Source: Bacteroidia bacterium | GTDB taxonomy: Bacteria > Bacteroidota > Bacteroidia > Cytophagales > Flammeovirgaceae | Assembly: GCA_030425505.1 (NCBI GenBank) | Contig: JAUIAB010000012.1 | Location: 1 to 64,000 of the forward strand | Reading direction: 5' to 3' | Length of the DNA: 64,000 bases | Shown: positions 18,025 to 31,381 of the stretch, in pieces | How positions within the stretch are numbered: position 1 is the stretch's first letter | How the letters are laid out: every line of letters starts with the position of its first letter | Notes under the pieces: model-generated | The model's database searches: none | Told to the model about the DNA's origin: nothing | The model's input: the letters and a program-made list of their open reading frames with translations, nothing else | Translations under genes and position numbers: made by a program

Positions 18025-21000
18025 CTATTTTAATAGCTGTATTACATGCCGAGTACCATTTCCTTCAGTTAAGCTCAACATAAAAACACCAGAACCAAGC
18101 TTGTTCATCACATGAACAAGTTTCTTATTCGCCTCTCTCAGCGTTAAAACTTTTTCAAAAAGGACTGCCCCAGAAGTATCATGTAATTTTATTAAGTAAG
18201 GTGAATCCAGATCATGGTTAGGTGAACTTATCGTAAAAACATTATCCTCAATTGGATTCGGATAAGCTATAAACCCTTTCTCATTATCATTAGCTATCAC
18301 ACTTATTATTTTACTATACTCGTATTTTCCGTCAAAATCTACTTGTCTCAATCTATAGTATACTACTCCGCTGATATTAGTCTCGTCTACATAGTTGTAG
18401 TTGTTTGAAGCAGTCGTAGTTCCATTCCCTTTTACTGTTCCTAGCATATAGAAGTTTTCTCCATCATTAGACCTTTCTACTTCAAAGTGGCTATTATTAA
18501 CTTCACTAGCAGTTACCCAGTCTAAAAGCACATTATTTCCTTGAAGTTGACCATGAAAAGAAACCCATGTTACAGGAAGTGGGTTATTCTCAGCATTTGT
18601 AGAACCAAATACAACAATACTAAAGCCATTAAAAGCTAAATTATTGCTAAACGTATTACCATTTTGAGTTACCGCCATAGGAGCTTCGAAAGGATCACCC
18701 AATGCAGGCGATTTTGTAAGACGGATTTCATCTAAGTGCTCAGCCCCCATATCATCTTCTGCTATGTTGAATGATAAAGTAGCTGTAACATTTTGAAAGC
18801 TAGCACTTCCAGGATTATTTGCTCTAATGTCCCAGTACCTCAAGGCAGACACATTCTCTAATCCTGCAGGTGGTGCAGCAACTCTAGCACTCTGATTCAT
18901 TAGTTCAGCTTCCAAGTTATAAACGCCTCCTCCTGCTACTTCGAAGCTTAGCTCTATCGGTCTGTAGTTAGAATCTTTACCTATTGGGTAGTTTAATGTT
19001 TCAAAACCTCCTTCAGCATTTCCTTGAATAGCTACAGGACCAACTACATAGCTCTGTGCTACAGATGTTGAAATATTGTTTTGAAGATCGCCTATACTAA
19101 CCGCAACATCTACATTATTACTAGCATCCTCACTAAGTGTCAATTTTCTAGTGCTTGTACTTTCTAATACCCCCTCAACTAAATTTAAACCCACATTAAC
19201 TCTAGTATTCACAGCTAATCTTTTTGTGCCTGCACCATTTATTTCAAGGGTCTCATATTCTTTTATAGAAGCTGGTAATAAGGCATCTCCAACTCCCTCA
19301 AACTTAAACGTGCCATCAAAGTCTGTTATATCATTTGCTTGTGCGCTATATCTATATGCTGCATCAGATGGACTTAGCCTAACTGTACCATTTCCTCTGA
19401 TGTCATGAAGGTTAGGGTTAGCAGAAGTTGACAAGTTAAGAAATCCACTTCCTGTTACATTCACTGAAACCGCTTCTATATAATCTTCCCCAACCGTAAT
19501 ACCTCTCTCTGCAAAAATCACAACATTCGAGCTTACTGAAGGTATAGAACCTGCTTCTGCTGGATTTGGGTTGTTAGGATTATCATCAAAAGTCCAAGAG
19601 CCAAAATCAGACCAATTCCCGTTAGCTAATCTTGCATAATAAGTTGGTATACCTTGAAATTCATTTTTCAAACCAGCCGTATATACTCCTTCAATTTCAG
19701 AAAAACCATAGACTGCGTTATCAAAACCTTCTAGAGTAGCTACATTAAACGCTCCTATTGTATTACTAGCTTCATCTACATCATCGCCTGGTACAACAGA
19801 AGAGTACCATTGCCCTTCTATCAGAGCTGCTGCCACATAGTTTGCTTCATCTCCTCTTCCTGCTACTGCATCCTCATAATAATCAAACTGTAAAGTAACA
19901 TCGCCAAATATATTTACACCATCTGCTTTAACTATCCAATAAAGGTCAAGTTCTGTATCATTTGCATCGTCAGTTGTAGCGGCTGAAGCATGTGCTACTG
20001 GCTTGACTGTTATATAACTTTTATCTCCAAAATAGATATCACCTGTTTCAAACTCATTAGCAGTCCAAGCTATAGTTGCTCCTACGTAATTACCATCCAC
20101 TCCTATAGGCCATGTAAAGCTTTCATTATTACTAGGTCCTGCAGGAAAAATCTTCTTCACACCTTTTAGTGCCTCTTTACCAGAAGTATTAATAAATCTT
20201 GTTGCTGGGTCAGCACCCACTATTACGGAAGTCTCTCCAAGTGTTAACAAGTAATTACCAATATTAAATAAGCCATTGGTAAACGTAATGTTTCCATCAA
20301 TGAAAGTATCATTGCTACTTGCGATACCCTCTGCATTGTTAATCTCTACCCCACCATAAATTCCTTCGCCACCTATTTTTTGTTCAGAAGCTCCACTGAA
20401 AAGTATCTTTCCACCACCAGTAAATTTGCCTTGGTTTATAACATTACCAGTAGTAGTAATTGTATTCCCATTATCATTAACTGTTCCCGATGAAACTGTT
20501 AACAAGCCTTCTACATTGATTGAGCTATTCAATGAAAGTATGTTGCTCCCTTTTTCTACAATAAGATTATTAAATGTTAAAGCCCCAGTATTATTTATTA
20601 GCCCATTATTACTACTATTAAAAGTAGTTGTATTATCAGATGGCTGATAAACTCCTCCAAAATTAATAAAGCTCATTTCTACTATTAAATCATAACCATC
20701 CCCCTCATCTAAAGTTGAATTTAATACAAGTAGAGTACCTACAGTAAGATTGTCACTTATCATACATTCATGGTTATTGTTATTTGCAACATCACCAAGC
20801 AGCCATAAATTTGGGATTTTAATTGAAGATGCAATTTCGTATTTTGTATCCGCATCGGACTCCAGTAGTTCAAGTCTAGTTCCAACATCTAACGTAAAAT
20901 TCCTCGGATTAAGATATATATCTAACTCTCTTCCATCAGCGTCTTCATCAATTCTACCCTGATTAAAAATAATTCGACTGCTGCCAAGCATTTCTAGCTG

Positions 21001-24000
21001 ACTCCCATCTCCATAAATCTCTAATCCTCTGTATTTTTCTATAGCACTAATGTCCGTCTTATTTTGGTTTATTGTCAAAGAAGAATTCCCAGACATTATT
21101 AAATCCAGAATCCCATCTCCTTGAAAAAGTGCTTTTCTTACCTGACCATTAACTATTAAGCGACTACTATTACTTAGTGCTATTCTAGGGTCTCCTTCAA
21201 CAGAGTACTTTATATCATTAGCAGAATTTGCATCCTCAGTTCCAACTTTTACTGTACCATTTAAAATATTCAAAGACCCATTTAATAAAAGATCACTAGC
21301 ATCATCAACAGCAGTCGCTACACTGACTATTGTATTTTCATTATCAATGATCACTTCACTCGCTGATGGAATTTCAAAACTACTTGAGGATAACAATACA
21401 GATGGATTAATTGCATATCTTAAATCTCCTTGTAATAAAGAAAGAGAGCCACTTATTGAGAAATTACTTATCGCTCCATTAATATCTAGCAATTCATCTT
21501 CTCCGTCTTTGTTTATCACAATGTCCTTGAAAGTATAATTTCCATTGCCATCAACATCTGAGCTACTACCAGTAAAAGTTATATCACAACCTAAAAAATT
21601 GTTTGCTATATCTTCTCTAAAGTCTACATTTCCATTATTGGTAAAGCTTCCTGAAAGTATAAGTTTATGTGTTTCAGCTCCAGGAAAAGCTGCTTGGTTT
21701 TCAATATCAAACAATCCATTTCCATCATCATCGCTATCTACTACTATATTACCAGAAACACTAACATTACTCTTCCTGTTATTTTTAATATATAAGTTTC
21801 CGTCTTCTACAACTATACTCCCAATATCAAGGCTCTTGTTACTGATATAACTATTGCCAGCTGTAGTTCTAAGCTCTCCGTGAATCTTTTCGATTACATT
21901 GTTTAAAACTTTATCATTAACTCCTGATAAAAGAATATTATTATAAATACGGTTTGCATTAGGCAATCTAAAGTTTCCTTCAGATGCATTAAACTCAACA
22001 GTTCCTCCAGAAGGCGATAAGAAATCATTATAAATACCTCTAGGGAAATACTCACTCGTTCTTATTGTCAATACTCCCCTTCCAGAAACATCACTAAAGC
22101 TACCTGTATGTGTTCCTAAACCTAAATTTCCATCCAGAATGAGGAATCCAGCATTTTCATTTCCTGCAAGAGTTATCTGATGCCCAGCTCTTATGAATAC
22201 TATATCTCCTGCTCCAGGTTTTTCTACAGGTAAAACATCAACATCAGGATCTGTAGACCAATTCTCATAGTTAAAAGCTCCATCTTGAGCACTCCAATCA
22301 CCACTACTTATTGAATAAAATTTAGTCGGTTCATCAAACTCACTAAGTTCACCAGCAGTATAATCTCCATCTATATTTCCTACATTAGAAAAACTGATAA
22401 TAGAATATGTCTCATCAAACTCGAAAGGTTCAACATCATTTACATCACCAGTTACCCAATTTAGTGAAGAGGGATCAAAGTATGCCGATAGGTACAAATC
22501 TTCGTCTCCACGTCCATCTGCATGTGTAGGTCTTTCATAAGCATACTCTTGGGTTAAAGAAGTAAAGCTAAGCCCACCCTCTGTTCTTACTCTCCAGTAA
22601 AAATAAAGTTCTTTATCATCTGGATCAGTCGTTAATGAACTAGGTAAAGAAATTGGAGTAATTGTAACTGTACCTTCATTTTCCACATCGATACCACTAA
22701 AAAGTATTTCCATGTAAGGAACTCCACCCACTTCAAGAGGCATAAAAAAGTTGTCATTATTACCAGCATTAAATTCTTTAGAAACACTATGTGTTTCTCC
22801 ATCTAAAGAAAAGCCACTATTGGAATACAATTGTGCTCCTGAAAAAGAAGCATTTGCTCCTAAAGAAATGTTCAATCCTTTTATTCTACTATCCAGATTT
22901 ACATATATGCTTTTTGCAAACTCAACATCTCCAGTAATAAGTATATCAGAGTTTAAATTTATAAGTGGTTGAGTACTATTAAACTTAATACCATTATACT
23001 CTCCTCCTCCATAGAAGCCTTGTACAGTACCACCACCGCGACTTAGCTCAATTATACCATTTACTATCCTACCTCTGTTATCTACCCTCTCTCCTTTTAC
23101 ATTTAGCACTTCATCAACAGCACTAAGGTTTAAAACTCCCTGTAATAAAGTGAAATCATTTTTTACTATTGCAGTGTTATTTTGAAGTGTTATTTGTGAT
23201 GGGTTATCAAAAGTTAACTCGTAAAAATCTCCTACAACACTTCCTGGTAGATTCACTGTCTGATTAACTTCTCCATTAAATGTCGTGGTATTAGTTCCTG
23301 GAGTATAATTAGCATCTGCTTGTAGAACAAAATCTCCTCCTATTGATAAGTCAAGGTTATTTGCATCTAGATGAGTATTAGCTCCTATTGTTAGATTACC
23401 CTTAGCCTGAATGGAAGAGTTCATCTGAACAGTTGCAGTATTAGCTCCAGATGAGTTAGTGATTTGTATATTATAAAAAGCGGATCTAGAAGATAAAATA
23501 TAAGGATCAGCGTCACCTGGAATCTCAAAAACTAAATCTCCTCCAGTAACTACGGTATTCTCTTTTGGTATGTCTAAATGAATAGTGTTAATAACATCAC
23601 TTGATTTATCTCTTATTTTTAGTATTCCTCCTAGGAAGTGAAATTCACTGTCATTTTCTAAGTGTAGAAGAGGCTCATTATCGTTTATAAATAAGTTATT
23701 CCTATCTATGTTGCTGTTTCCATCTACTCTCAGCTCTCCTCCTTTTAGTTCTACTCTAAAAGCTTCGGTTCCTAAAATCTGAGAGGTCAATAAGTTTCCA
23801 CCTTCAACTACGATTTCTGCATGTTCTACAAACCCACAAGATATACCACCTGTCCTTGCATCAAAAGTACCACTTGATACTAGAAGCTTTCCCTCTACAT
23901 TATATGCTAGTCCAGCTCCAGGATCTGCACTGTTAGTAGTTGTAGATACATTAACATTATTTCCATTTAAGTGAAGTATTGAATTATTTGAAATACCAGA

Positions 24001-25101
24001 TGAAGGTTGACCTCCTTCAACCAAAGAAGCGATATTAGTTGACCCTTCTAATCTTAGAGTACCACTCAATAATAAAAGACTTTTTTCCGTAGCTTCTAGT
24101 CGATTGCTTCCATGTAGAACAAAGTTACCAGGGTCAGAAGAAGTTAAAACTGCTATATCTTCTTTATTGTCTTTAGACAATATTAATCTATTAAGAATGG
24201 TGCTACTGTTGCATGAAAAGGTTGTTAAGGAATTTCCTTTCAAGATTACATTAACAGCCCCTTGCGGAGGGAAAAACCCCCCATTATCTGCTGGGTTTTC
24301 ATGCGCTGGCTGTGCCTCATTGCTCAATCTTATTGTACCGTTATTTGTAATATTACCATAACTTTCTAGGCTATGGATATTAAAAAAAGTTCTTCCTGCC
24401 TGAAGAGCAATAACATCATTTTCTGTAATTAAAGAAAACCCATCTGCTATTGTTACATCTCCATATACTCTTAGTGTTAGTATGTCATCTACAGTATCAT
24501 CCCCTATGCTGACTGAAAGAGTCCCATCTCCTAATCTAGAAGTAGTGAAATTTCCATTAATAGTTATGTCGCTAAAGATATTTATGAGAAAGTCGCTTCC
24601 ATTAGAAGCCTCTGTCAACGACAGAGTAAGGTTTGGTAAATCTGAGGTTAGATTTATTGGATTAACAGAAGGGTCGTAAATTTCTATTTCTGCAGTAGAG
24701 CTAGTAGCAAAATCATCCAAAATAGCTCCTGGAAGACCACTTCTAGTTCTGACCTTACCATTACCACTTATCCCGGTATTGAAGCCTGCAAATGAATATT
24801 CAGCCATTTCTAATATAGCTTCTTCTTCAACTGTTAACTTCTCCAAAATAACAGCCACATCTGCATCAAGTGTCACTGTAGTGAAGGTAGAAATAGTAAC
24901 TTTATCACCAGCTTGTGGGATGCTATTACCCCCTGGGTTATCATAAACACCATCAGGACCATTAGAGTTAAGTGTCCAGATCCTTGCATCACTCCAATCT
25001 CCCGATCGAATACTATACCAACTGTTTTGAGCCTGGCTGTCAAAAACAAAAACAATAATGGATAAAATGATAGAAATGTATACAGTAATTTTTTTATTCA
25101 T
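18025..25101 (-). CDS. Giant three-module cell-surface protein with type IX secretion signal
   Basis: A 2358-residue exported protein with a signal peptide ending DSQAQ. Three modules begin with a Trp-rich segment: SWYSIRSGDWSDARIW (about 27), KFYSISSGDWSAQ (about 929) and YYARLANGNWSDFGSW (about 1820). Each segment is followed by a G8-like beta domain with PxAGD-type turns. Modules one and two each continue as a long beta-helix-like repeat region and close with a conserved GRGDE-containing domain. Module three is shorter: LPVTWVSFHGQ (about 2175), an Fn3-like region, then the type A sorting domain AYPNPIEDN (about 2280) to the Lys-rich end. It should cross the outer membrane by type IX secretion and be attached outside. 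An adhesin or surface-layer role is inferred; no catalytic motif was seen. Confidence 0.85.
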   Translation of the reverse strand: MNKKITVYISIILSIIVFVFDSQAQNSWYSIRSGDWSDARIWTLNSNGPDGVYDNPGGNSIPQAGDKVTISTFTTVTLDADVAVILEKLTVEEEAILEMAEYSFAGFNTGISGNGKVRTRSGLPGAILDDFATSSTAEIEIYDPSVNPINLTSDLPNLTLSLTEASNGSDFLINIFSDITINGNFTTSRLGDGTLSVSIGDDTVDDILTLRVYGDVTIADGFSLITENDVIALQAGRTFFNIHSLESYGNITNNGTIRLSNEAQPAHENPADNGGFFPPQGAVNVILKGNSLTTFSCNSSTILNRLILSKDNKEDIAVLTSSDPGNFVLHGSNRLEATEKSLLLLSGTLRLEGSTNIASLVEGGQPSSGISNNSILHLNGNNVNVSTTTNSADPGAGLAYNVEGKLLVSSGTFDARTGGISCGFVEHAEIVVEGGNLLTSQILGTEAFRVELKGGELRVDGNSNIDRNNLFINDNEPLLHLENDSEFHFLGGILKIRDKSSDVINTIHLDIPKENTVVTGGDLVFEIPGDADPYILSSRSAFYNIQITNSSGANTATVQMNSSIQAKGNLTIGANTHLDANNLDLSIGGDFVLQADANYTPGTNTTTFNGEVNQTVNLPGSVVGDFYELTFDNPSQITLQNNTAIVKNDFTLLQGVLNLSAVDEVLNVKGERVDNRGRIVNGIIELSRGGGTVQGFYGGGEYNGIKFNSTQPLINLNSDILITGDVEFAKSIYVNLDSRIKGLNISLGANASFSGAQLYSNSGFSLDGETHSVSKEFNAGNNDNFFMPLEVGGVPYMEILFSGIDVENEGTVTITPISLPSSLTTDPDDKELYFYWRVRTEGGLSFTSLTQEYAYERPTHADGRGDEDLYLSAYFDPSSLNWVTGDVNDVEPFEFDETYSIISFSNVGNIDGDYTAGELSEFDEPTKFYSISSGDWSAQDGAFNYENWSTDPDVDVLPVEKPGAGDIVFIRAGHQITLAGNENAGFLILDGNLGLGTHTGSFSDVSGRGVLTIRTSEYFPRGIYNDFLSPSGGTVEFNASEGNFRLPNANRIYNNILLSGVNDKVLNNVIEKIHGELRTTAGNSYISNKSLDIGSIVVEDGNLYIKNNRKSNVSVSGNIVVDSDDDGNGLFDIENQAAFPGAETHKLILSGSFTNNGNVDFREDIANNFLGCDITFTGSSSDVDGNGNYTFKDIVINKDGEDELLDINGAISNFSISGSLSLLQGDLRYAINPSVLLSSSSFEIPSASEVIIDNENTIVSVATAVDDASDLLLNGSLNILNGTVKVGTEDANSANDIKYSVEGDPRIALSNSSRLIVNGQVRKALFQGDGILDLIMSGNSSLTINQNKTDISAIEKYRGLEIYGDGSQLEMLGSSRIIFNQGRIDEDADGRELDIYLNPRNFTLDVGTRLELLESDADTKYEIASSIKIPNLWLLGDVANNNNHECMISDNLTVGTLLVLNSTLDEGDGYDLIVEMSFINFGGVYQPSDNTTTFNSSNNGLINNTGALTFNNLIVEKGSNILSLNSSINVEGLLTVSSGTVNDNGNTITTTGNVINQGKFTGGGKILFSGASEQKIGGEGIYGGVEINNAEGIASSNDTFIDGNITFTNGLFNIGNYLLTLGETSVIVGADPATRFINTSGKEALKGVKKIFPAGPSNNESFTWPIGVDGNYVGATIAWTANEFETGDIYFGDKSYITVKPVAHASAATTDDANDTELDLYWIVKADGVNIFGDVTLQFDYYEDAVAGRGDEANYVAAALIEGQWYSSVVPGDDVDEASNTIGAFNVATLEGFDNAVYGFSEIEGVYTAGLKNEFQGIPTYYARLANGNWSDFGSWTFDDNPNNPNPAEAGSIPSVSSNVVIFAERGITVGEDYIEAVSVNVTGSGFLNLSTSANPNLHDIRGNGTVRLSPSDAAYRYSAQANDITDFDGTFKFEGVGDALLPASIKEYETLEINGAGTKRLAVNTRVNVGLNLVEGVLESTSTRKLTLSEDASNNVDVAVSIGDLQNNISTSVAQSYVVGPVAIQGNAEGGFETLNYPIGKDSNYRPIELSFEVAGGGVYNLEAELMNQSARVAAPPAGLENVSALRYWDIRANNPGSASFQNVTATLSFNIAEDDMGAEHLDEIRLTKSPALGDPFEAPMAVTQNGNTFSNNLAFNGFSIVVFGSTNAENNPLPVTWVSFHGQLQGNNVLLDWVTASEVNNSHFEVERSNDGENFYMLGTVKGNGTTTASNNYNYVDETNISGVVYYRLRQVDFDGKYEYSKIISVIANDNEKGFIAYPNPIEDNVFTISSPNHDLDSPYLIKLHDTSGAVLFEKVLTLREANKKLVHVMNKLGSGVFMLSLTEGNGTRHVIQLLK

Positions 25102-25266
25102 AGTGCTAGCACGTATTAAAATTTTGTGTAAAACTTAAAAAAGTTGGCAAATCTTACTAAAGTAGTATAAGATCCCAATATAAAATAAAGCATTTTATTT
25201 CTTCTATACAAGAAAAGCTTCAAAAAAAACATCTTGTACACATTAATGCGTGAGCTAATAAAGGAT

Positions 25267-25292
25267 TATCTTTGAAAGGTTTTATATCTTTG
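25267..25292 (+). promoter_or_regulatory. Two tandem -7 boxes upstream of ompH
   Basis: TATCTTTG occurs twice, at 25267-25274 and 25285-25292. Both match TAnnTTTG exactly and are 18 bases apart. They lie 30 to 50 bases before the ompH start codon and suggest two start points. The -33 elements are not clear. Confidence 0.5.
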
Positions 25293-25320
25293 AAATCTTT
25301 AATTACAAAACAAATAAAGC

Positions 25321-25854
25321 ATGAGGTTTTTTATTTTCTTACTTACTTTCTTAACAAGTGTAAGTTTTTTTTCAAGTGCGCAAAGATTTGGCTATATAGA
25401 TTCACAAATAATTTTAGAAAAACTACCAGAGTACAAAGAGGCTCAGGAGCAAATAGAAAAGCTCACCCAAAACTGGCTTTCTGACATAGAATCCATGCAA
25501 AAAGAATTAGACAGCCTTCGTTCGGAATACCACGCTAAAGAAATATTAATGACCCCAGAAATGAAAGAAGAAAAACAAAAGTTCATTTCTGAAAAAGCAG
25601 AGGAACTAAGATCTTTTCAAAATAGAGCTTTTGGATATGAAGGGTTGTTATATCTAAAAAGAGTAGAGTTAATGAAGCCTTTGCAAGACAAAGTAGCTAA
25701 AGCCGCACAAAAAGTTGCTCGAAAGAAAAGGTTGAGCTTTGTTTTTGACAAAGCTGCAGATTTGGTTATGATATATTCCGATCCAAGACATAACTATACA
25801 GATTATGTATTGGAAGAACTGAACTTAGGCGACCCTGCTGATACTGTGAAGTAA
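25321..25854 (+). CDS. OmpH/Skp-family periplasmic chaperone
   Basis: Skp-like chaperones hold unfolded outer-membrane proteins in the periplasm on their way to the BAM complex. The 177-residue protein has a signal peptide (VSFFSSAQRFG) and the typical start GYIDSQIILEKLPEY. Two long charged helices between about 45 and 130 form the tentacle, and the C-terminal strand contains FVFDKAADLVMIYS. Length is normal. It is a single gene, divergent from the giant surface protein gene and followed by a long noncoding spacer. Confidence 0.88.
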   Translation: MRFFIFLLTFLTSVSFFSSAQRFGYIDSQIILEKLPEYKEAQEQIEKLTQNWLSDIESMQKELDSLRSEYHAKEILMTPEMKEEKQKFISEKAEELRSFQNRAFGYEGLLYLKRVELMKPLQDKVAKAAQKVARKKRLSFVFDKAADLVMIYSDPRHNYTDYVLEELNLGDPADTVK

Positions 25855-28243
<2,389 letters not shown>

Positions 28244-28413
28244 AAGCTTATTTGGAATTAGAAGTAACTGCTTTTCTTTTTTACTTTAAACACAAAATGA
28301 TTCTTCATTTTTTTCGTTAATTCATAAAATGGTTAGATAGGACTAAAACTAGAAGAAATCATCGTTATATTTTATCTTAGTTCTGCTGATATGTTTTAGA
28401 TAAAGTTTCTATC

Positions 28414-31368
28414 ATGGCAAAAAAGAAAAACCTTAGCACTTTACTTCTTAAAGTCTCACTCCTATTAACAAGCTTCACTATAGCTTTTGCACAAGAAAAA
28501 CCTCTTTTAATAATAGATCCCCAAGGTCATTCTTCTGTAGTAAGAGATATTTTATTTTCCACAAATCTTGAAACGCTTATTTCTGTTTCAGAAGATAAAA
28601 CTATTCGTTTTTGGGATGTAAAATCGGGTCTTTTAAAAAATACATTAAGAGGTTATATTGGCTCTGGAGCCATAGGAAAGTTAAATACTGCAGCTATATC
28701 TGCTGGGAGCAAGATGCTAGCTGTAGGAGGATATCTAGCAGAAAATGAAATACGAATAATTAATTTGCTAACAAGAAAGCAAATTGCTACTCTAAAAGGA
28801 CACTCCAATGTCATTATCGATTTAGATTTTTCTATAGACAATCAGTATTTAGCAAGCGCTAGCGGTGATGGAACTATTAAAATATGGCATCTACCAACCT
28901 TATCAAATGATGAGTTTACCAGTTCTAAACCATCTTTAGTGTTAACTCTTGAAGGGCATACTAAAGCTGTATACGGAGTTTCTTTCTCACCAGATGGTAA
29001 ACGGCTAGTTTCTACTTCTCTAGATGGATCAATAAAGATATGGGAGCTTTCGAAAGATATAAAATCTGCTAGAGAAATAAATAGTCTTGAAGATCACAAT
29101 AGTCAGGTACTTAGCATTGATTATTCTCATGATGGCAAGTACTTTGCGACAGGCGATTATGATGGAAATGTGATTGTGTGGAAAGAAAACGGTATGCAAG
29201 ATGTGATTATTCCTAATATTGGAAGTCCTATTTTTTCATTAGCATTTTCTTCTGACGGGAAGAATCTGGCTGTAATCACAAAAAATGGAGGCGGTATTTA
29301 CGAGGCTCCTATGTGGTTTAAATCATTAGACTTCGTAAAACACAACAATACAGTTACTGCTTCTAACTTCGCCCCTGAATTTAAAGGTAAAACCTTCCCC
29401 CTATTAGCAAGTACTGGTGGAAATGACAACGAAATTCTAGTTTGGAACTCAGAAACAGGTAAAGTTTATCATGAGATTAAAGGCTTGGGAAATGCTGTTT
29501 GGAATGTGTCTTTTGGAAAAAATTTACTCGCAGGAATTAACCAAGTTTCAAAGTTTGAAGAAAGTAACGATAAAAGAAGATTAACAAAAACATTTGATTT
29601 TAATAGCTTAAGCTTTAACCCAGAAATACCAACTGATTCTTTATTTAATACAAATTCAGATAATTATAATGGAAAGAATCTTAAAAGAGGGGATGACCCT
29701 TATACACTCAAAATAGGGTCTAAAAATGAAATTATCAATGATAAAGGGAAAGACCGTATTATCAGATCCTATGCATTTACCAAGGATGGTAAAATCGTTG
29801 TTGGAAGTGGTGGGTCTTTAAAGCTTTATACGAACAATGGAGAGTTGATTCATTCTTTTATTGGTCATTCTGGAGAAGTTTGGGGAATTTCTGTATCTGA
29901 AGATAGTAAATATCTCTTATCAGGAGCTGGAGACCAAACAGTGAAGCTTTGGAATCTTGAAACAGGAGAAAATATAGTTAGCCTTTTCGTTGCTAGTGAT
30001 AATGAATGGGTATGTTGGACACCCCAAGGGTTTTATGAGGCCTCTGCTGGAGGAGAAAAATATATTGGGTGGCAAGTAAATAATGGCTTAGAGAAAATGG
30101 CTTCTTTCTATCCTGCCCATGTTTTCAGAAAGCAATTTCATAAACCTGACGTAGTAAAAAAAGCAATTGAAGTAGCTTCTTGTATTGAAGCAATTAAACT
30201 ATTAAACCCAACATTACCAGAACCAGAAGTTATTAATCCCGAACCTAATATTCTAAATCATTTACCTCCAAAAATTAATTGGATTGTTCCCGAAAAATTA
30301 TCATTTAATACTAGAGAAAAAAAAGTATTTGTAAGAGCACGAGTTACATCTGACTCTCCTATAAAAATGGTTAAACTTCTTGTAAATGGAAGGAATTTGA
30401 TGGGAAAAAGAGGATTTAAAGTAACCAAAAAGGATACTGAATTTAGTCAAATGCTTGAATATGAAGTAGACCTAACAGAAAATGAAAGCATTGTGCAGAT
30501 TTTTGCCGAAAATGAACATGCCTCTATTACTTCTGAAGAAAGAACAATTCATTTTATCCATGACCAGAACAATTCCTCTTTTGAAAATCCTCTAAAAGTA
30601 GTAGAATACACCAACACTTTTATTGAAATACCAAATCTTTATGTACTTTCCATAGGCATATCTGACTATGCTGATAAAAGATACAATTTAAGCTATGCCG
30701 ATGATGATGCGCTAGCTATTAGTGCATTTTACCAAAAGCAAGAAGGCAACCTTTATAATAATGTCTATGTAGAATCTTTAATCGATGAGGAAGCCACTAG
30801 ATCCAATATTTTAAAAAAGTTTAAATGGATAGAAAATAAAGTTCAACAAAAGGATGTGGTAGTTGTCTTTATTGCCTCTCATGGCTTTAATGAGGATAAA
30901 AACTTTTATATTCTTCCACACGATGGAAATGCAGATCAGCTTCCTAGTACTGCTGTTAACTGGAAGAACTTTACTGAAGTTTTAGGAAATCTCCCTAGTA
31001 GAACTTTACTTTTCTTAGATGCATGCCATAGCGGTCAACTTGGAGTTAATTTATCTCAAGAAACAAATAACACGGAAGCGTTACGGAACCTTTCTTCAGA
31101 GCAGTATGGTGTTGTGATAATGTCAGGTTCTACTGGTTCTGAAAGTTCTTTTGAACACCCTGAGTGGCAACACGGAGCATTTACTTATGCTTTGCTTCAA
31201 GGGATGGAAAAAGGTCTTGCTGATATGATACCAGATAGAATTGTGCACTTAAGAGAGTTAGATCTTTTTGTTGCAGATCAGGTTCACAAACTTACTAAGG
31301 GAAAACAACACCCAACAACCCAAAAACCAAGCACTATTAATACGTTTCCATTAGTTAAACTTAATTAG
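28414..31368 (+). CDS. Exported WD40-repeat caspase-like (C14) protease
   Basis: A 984-residue protein with a signal peptide ending AFAQEKP. From about 30 to 540 it has seven or more WD40-type repeats (for example KTIRFWD, GTIKIWH, GSIKIWE, QTVKLWN), a beta-propeller for binding partners. An Ig-like segment follows at about 620-730. The C-terminal caspase-like domain has the catalytic His823 (FIASHGF) and Cys871 (LFLDACHSG), with Arg/Lys-specific cleavage expected for this family but not proven. The gene ends 13 bases before an RDD membrane protein gene. Target and trigger are unknown. A signal peptide makes a cytoplasmic defence role unlikely. Confidence 0.88.
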   Translation: MAKKKNLSTLLLKVSLLLTSFTIAFAQEKPLLIIDPQGHSSVVRDILFSTNLETLISVSEDKTIRFWDVKSGLLKNTLRGYIGSGAIGKLNTAAISAGSKMLAVGGYLAENEIRIINLLTRKQIATLKGHSNVIIDLDFSIDNQYLASASGDGTIKIWHLPTLSNDEFTSSKPSLVLTLEGHTKAVYGVSFSPDGKRLVSTSLDGSIKIWELSKDIKSAREINSLEDHNSQVLSIDYSHDGKYFATGDYDGNVIVWKENGMQDVIIPNIGSPIFSLAFSSDGKNLAVITKNGGGIYEAPMWFKSLDFVKHNNTVTASNFAPEFKGKTFPLLASTGGNDNEILVWNSETGKVYHEIKGLGNAVWNVSFGKNLLAGINQVSKFEESNDKRRLTKTFDFNSLSFNPEIPTDSLFNTNSDNYNGKNLKRGDDPYTLKIGSKNEIINDKGKDRIIRSYAFTKDGKIVVGSGGSLKLYTNNGELIHSFIGHSGEVWGISVSEDSKYLLSGAGDQTVKLWNLETGENIVSLFVASDNEWVCWTPQGFYEASAGGEKYIGWQVNNGLEKMASFYPAHVFRKQFHKPDVVKKAIEVASCIEAIKLLNPTLPEPEVINPEPNILNHLPPKINWIVPEKLSFNTREKKVFVRARVTSDSPIKMVKLLVNGRNLMGKRGFKVTKKDTEFSQMLEYEVDLTENESIVQIFAENEHASITSEERTIHFIHDQNNSSFENPLKVVEYTNTFIEIPNLYVLSIGISDYADKRYNLSYADDDALAISAFYQKQEGNLYNNVYVESLIDEEATRSNILKKFKWIENKVQQKDVVVVFIASHGFNEDKNFYILPHDGNADQLPSTAVNWKNFTEVLGNLPSRTLLFLDACHSGQLGVNLSQETNNTEALRNLSSEQYGVVIMSGSTGSESSFEHPEWQHGAFTYALLQGMEKGLADMIPDRIVHLRELDLFVADQVHKLTKGKQHPTTQKPSTINTFPLVKLN

Positions 31369-31381
31369 TTTTAAAGGTTTA

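Noticed and set aside
19151-24679. Several plus-strand open frames opposite the giant surface protein gene
   Set aside because: They are Ser- and Leu-rich translations of the antisense strand of a repetitive beta-rich gene with no ribosome sites or family matches.
18025-25101. Possible tandem DNA repeats or a CRISPR-like array inside the giant gene
   Set aside because: The modules are far apart (about 2.7 kb) and diverged at the DNA level; no short, regularly spaced repeats with unique spacers were seen.
28414-31368. Caspase-WD40 protein as a phage-defence effector
   Set aside because: A clear N-terminal signal peptide places it outside the cytoplasm, and no defence genes are nearby.
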